Shown here in pieces: positions 33,501 through 33,957 of a stretch of 33,957 bases of DNA. Numbering within the stretch: position 1 is the first letter of the stretch; every line of letters starts with the position of its first letter. The stretch comes from Prevotella sp. UBA3288 (GTDB lineage: Bacteria > Bacteroidota > Bacteroidia > Bacteroidales > Bacteroidaceae). The stretch is taken from positions 19,588 through 53,544 of the forward strand of contig DETM01000056.1 of assembly GCA_002361655.1 (NCBI GenBank), read 5' to 3'. The translations under genes were made by a program, and so were the position numbers. The notes beneath the pieces were generated by a model, which searched no databases, had not been told where the DNA came from, and was given only the letters and a program-made list of their open reading frames with translations.

Positions 33501-33713
33501 ATGCATGCCAGTTACAAGTTCTTAAAGGTGAAAAACATCCAGGTAACCATCGACAGCGACGGAGCCATCGCCACAGGACAACTCTTCTCGCCACGCAAGT
33601 ACGTTGACTTGGGATGCGAATTCACCTTTACCAATACCGATGCCATGCATAAGATGAAAATAAAACCAACGATGAGTCTGCACAGCGGCAAAAGCAAGAA
33701 AGACCGCAAATGA
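33501..33713 (+). CDS. Short orphan open frame, possible gene fragment
   Basis: The 70-residue frame begins MHASYKFLKVKNIQVTIDSD and ends in the basic SGKSKKDRK. Base composition looks like local coding DNA (C/G-ending codons), unlike the A/T-rich sequence before it. The frame stays open back to a stop at 33438. I see no promoter or signal peptide and do not recognise the family. It could be a small real protein or the 3' remnant of a longer gene. It converges on the dipeptidase gene, leaving 13 bp between the stops. Confidence 0.35.
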   Translation: MHASYKFLKVKNIQVTIDSDGAIATGQLFSPRKYVDLGCEFTFTNTDAMHKMKIKPTMSLHSGKSKKDRK

Positions 33714-33726
33714 TGAGGGTGTACCG

Positions 33727-33957
33727 CTAAAGTTGCTTCACGGGGAAGGTGAAGTAGGTGTCGGGGAAGGGTTCGTCCTTCAGTGTGAAATGCCACCACT
33801 CAGAGTCGAGGGCCTTGAAGCCGGCGGCAAGCATCGCACGGCGCAGGATCATACGGTTGTGAAACTGCTCGGCGGTGATGCTGCGCCCCGTCGGCGACTT
33901 GCTGTTATCGCCGGTATATTCGCCCGTCTCGGGGTTGCCGCAGAAGTCGGGATGGCT
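33727..33957 (-). CDS. D-alanyl-D-alanine dipeptidase (VanX/M15D type), N-terminal part outside window
   Basis: The frame is open from the right edge to TAG at 33727-33729 and gives the last 76 residues. SEWWHF matches the M15D catalytic motif Glu-x-x-His, with the Glu as base and the His as zinc ligand. RRAMLAAGF before it and EPFPDTYFTFPV after it also fit VanX-like dipeptidases. The enzyme hydrolyses D-Ala-D-Ala. In Bacteroidales such genes are ordinary cell-wall metabolism genes and do not by themselves suggest vancomycin resistance. The other zinc ligands lie outside the window. Confidence 0.9.
   Translation of the reverse strand, partial: SHPDFCGNPETGEYTGDNSKSPTGRSITAEQFHNRMILRRAMLAAGFKALDSEWWHFTLKDEPFPDTYFTFPVKQL

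Noticed and set aside
33727..33957. Vancomycin-resistance determinant
   Set aside because: Only a VanX-like dipeptidase end is visible, with no vanH, vanA or regulators; such dipeptidases are common housekeeping genes in Bacteroidales.
1..33957. tRNA, rRNA or insertion-sequence transposase genes
   Set aside because: I found no cloverleaf-like segment, rRNA core sequence or transposase motif on either strand; a dedicated RNA search could still find small RNAs.

Overview
The window looks like a chromosomal segment of a Bacteroidales bacterium, most likely a Prevotellaceae member. The evidence is a SusC/SusD pair, lipoproteins with Bacteroidota-type lipoboxes, a fimbrillin-like protein, TAnnTTTG promoter elements with TTTG about 20 nt upstream, A/T-rich translation starts without Shine-Dalgarno sequences (one clear exception), and a Prevotella-style C-terminal tail on two large secreted proteins. 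Coding DNA is strongly G/C-biased at third positions. The stretches around 29.5-30.6 kb and 32.9-33.5 kb are clearly A/T-rich.

Positions 1-11383 (+ strand) hold a fructan polysaccharide utilisation locus: SusC (5' end missing), SusD, a DUF4960-type surface glycan-binding lipoprotein, a divergent GH32 lipoprotein (candidate endo-fructanase), a periplasmic GH32 exo-fructanase, an MFS sugar permease and a PfkB fructokinase. As I recall it, this order is colinear with the Bacteroides thetaiotaomicron levan locus BT1763 to BT1757. The expected flow is surface binding and endo-cleavage, SusCD import, periplasmic release of fructose, uptake across the inner membrane and phosphorylation. No hybrid two-component regulator is inside the window. 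A bidirectional terminator separates this locus from a convergent Hsp20 gene.

Positions 12101-15930 carry a monocistronic-looking gene with a good promoter. It encodes a 1235-aa secreted multidomain SGNH/GDSL esterase. A strong hairpin terminator separates it from a convergent minus-strand group (29518 to 16006). That group runs giant 3474-aa secreted protein, lipoprotein, fimbrillin-like lipoprotein, 48-aa peptide and SstT transporter. Two of its junctions are 4-nt ATGA overlaps. The giant protein and the next lipoprotein share a small beta-domain motif, so they probably work together at the cell surface.

Positions 29519-33500 look like a small accessory or mobile region. An MNT nucleotidyltransferase with a shortened HEPN partner is bracketed by a perfect 30-bp direct repeat that coincides with the 3' end of a VirE-type primase/helicase gene. 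Upstream of that helicase gene lies a 412-bp imperfect palindrome. Its two arms each carry four symmetrically placed copies of an AGCCGTCA-type octamer. Its centre holds eight GTTTC/GAAAC half-sites spaced exactly 10, 12, 10, 12, 10, 12 and 10 bp apart. I consider this the most unusual structure in the window; it could be an origin, a partition site or an operator complex. The right edge holds a short orphan open frame and the C-terminal end of a VanX-like D-Ala-D-Ala dipeptidase.

A further pattern runs through the first 16 kb. Gene junctions carry short tandem repeats of 7, 8, 14 or 16 bp, several of which include the stop codon and last codons of the neighbouring gene. All family names rest on motif recognition by eye; no database search was run.
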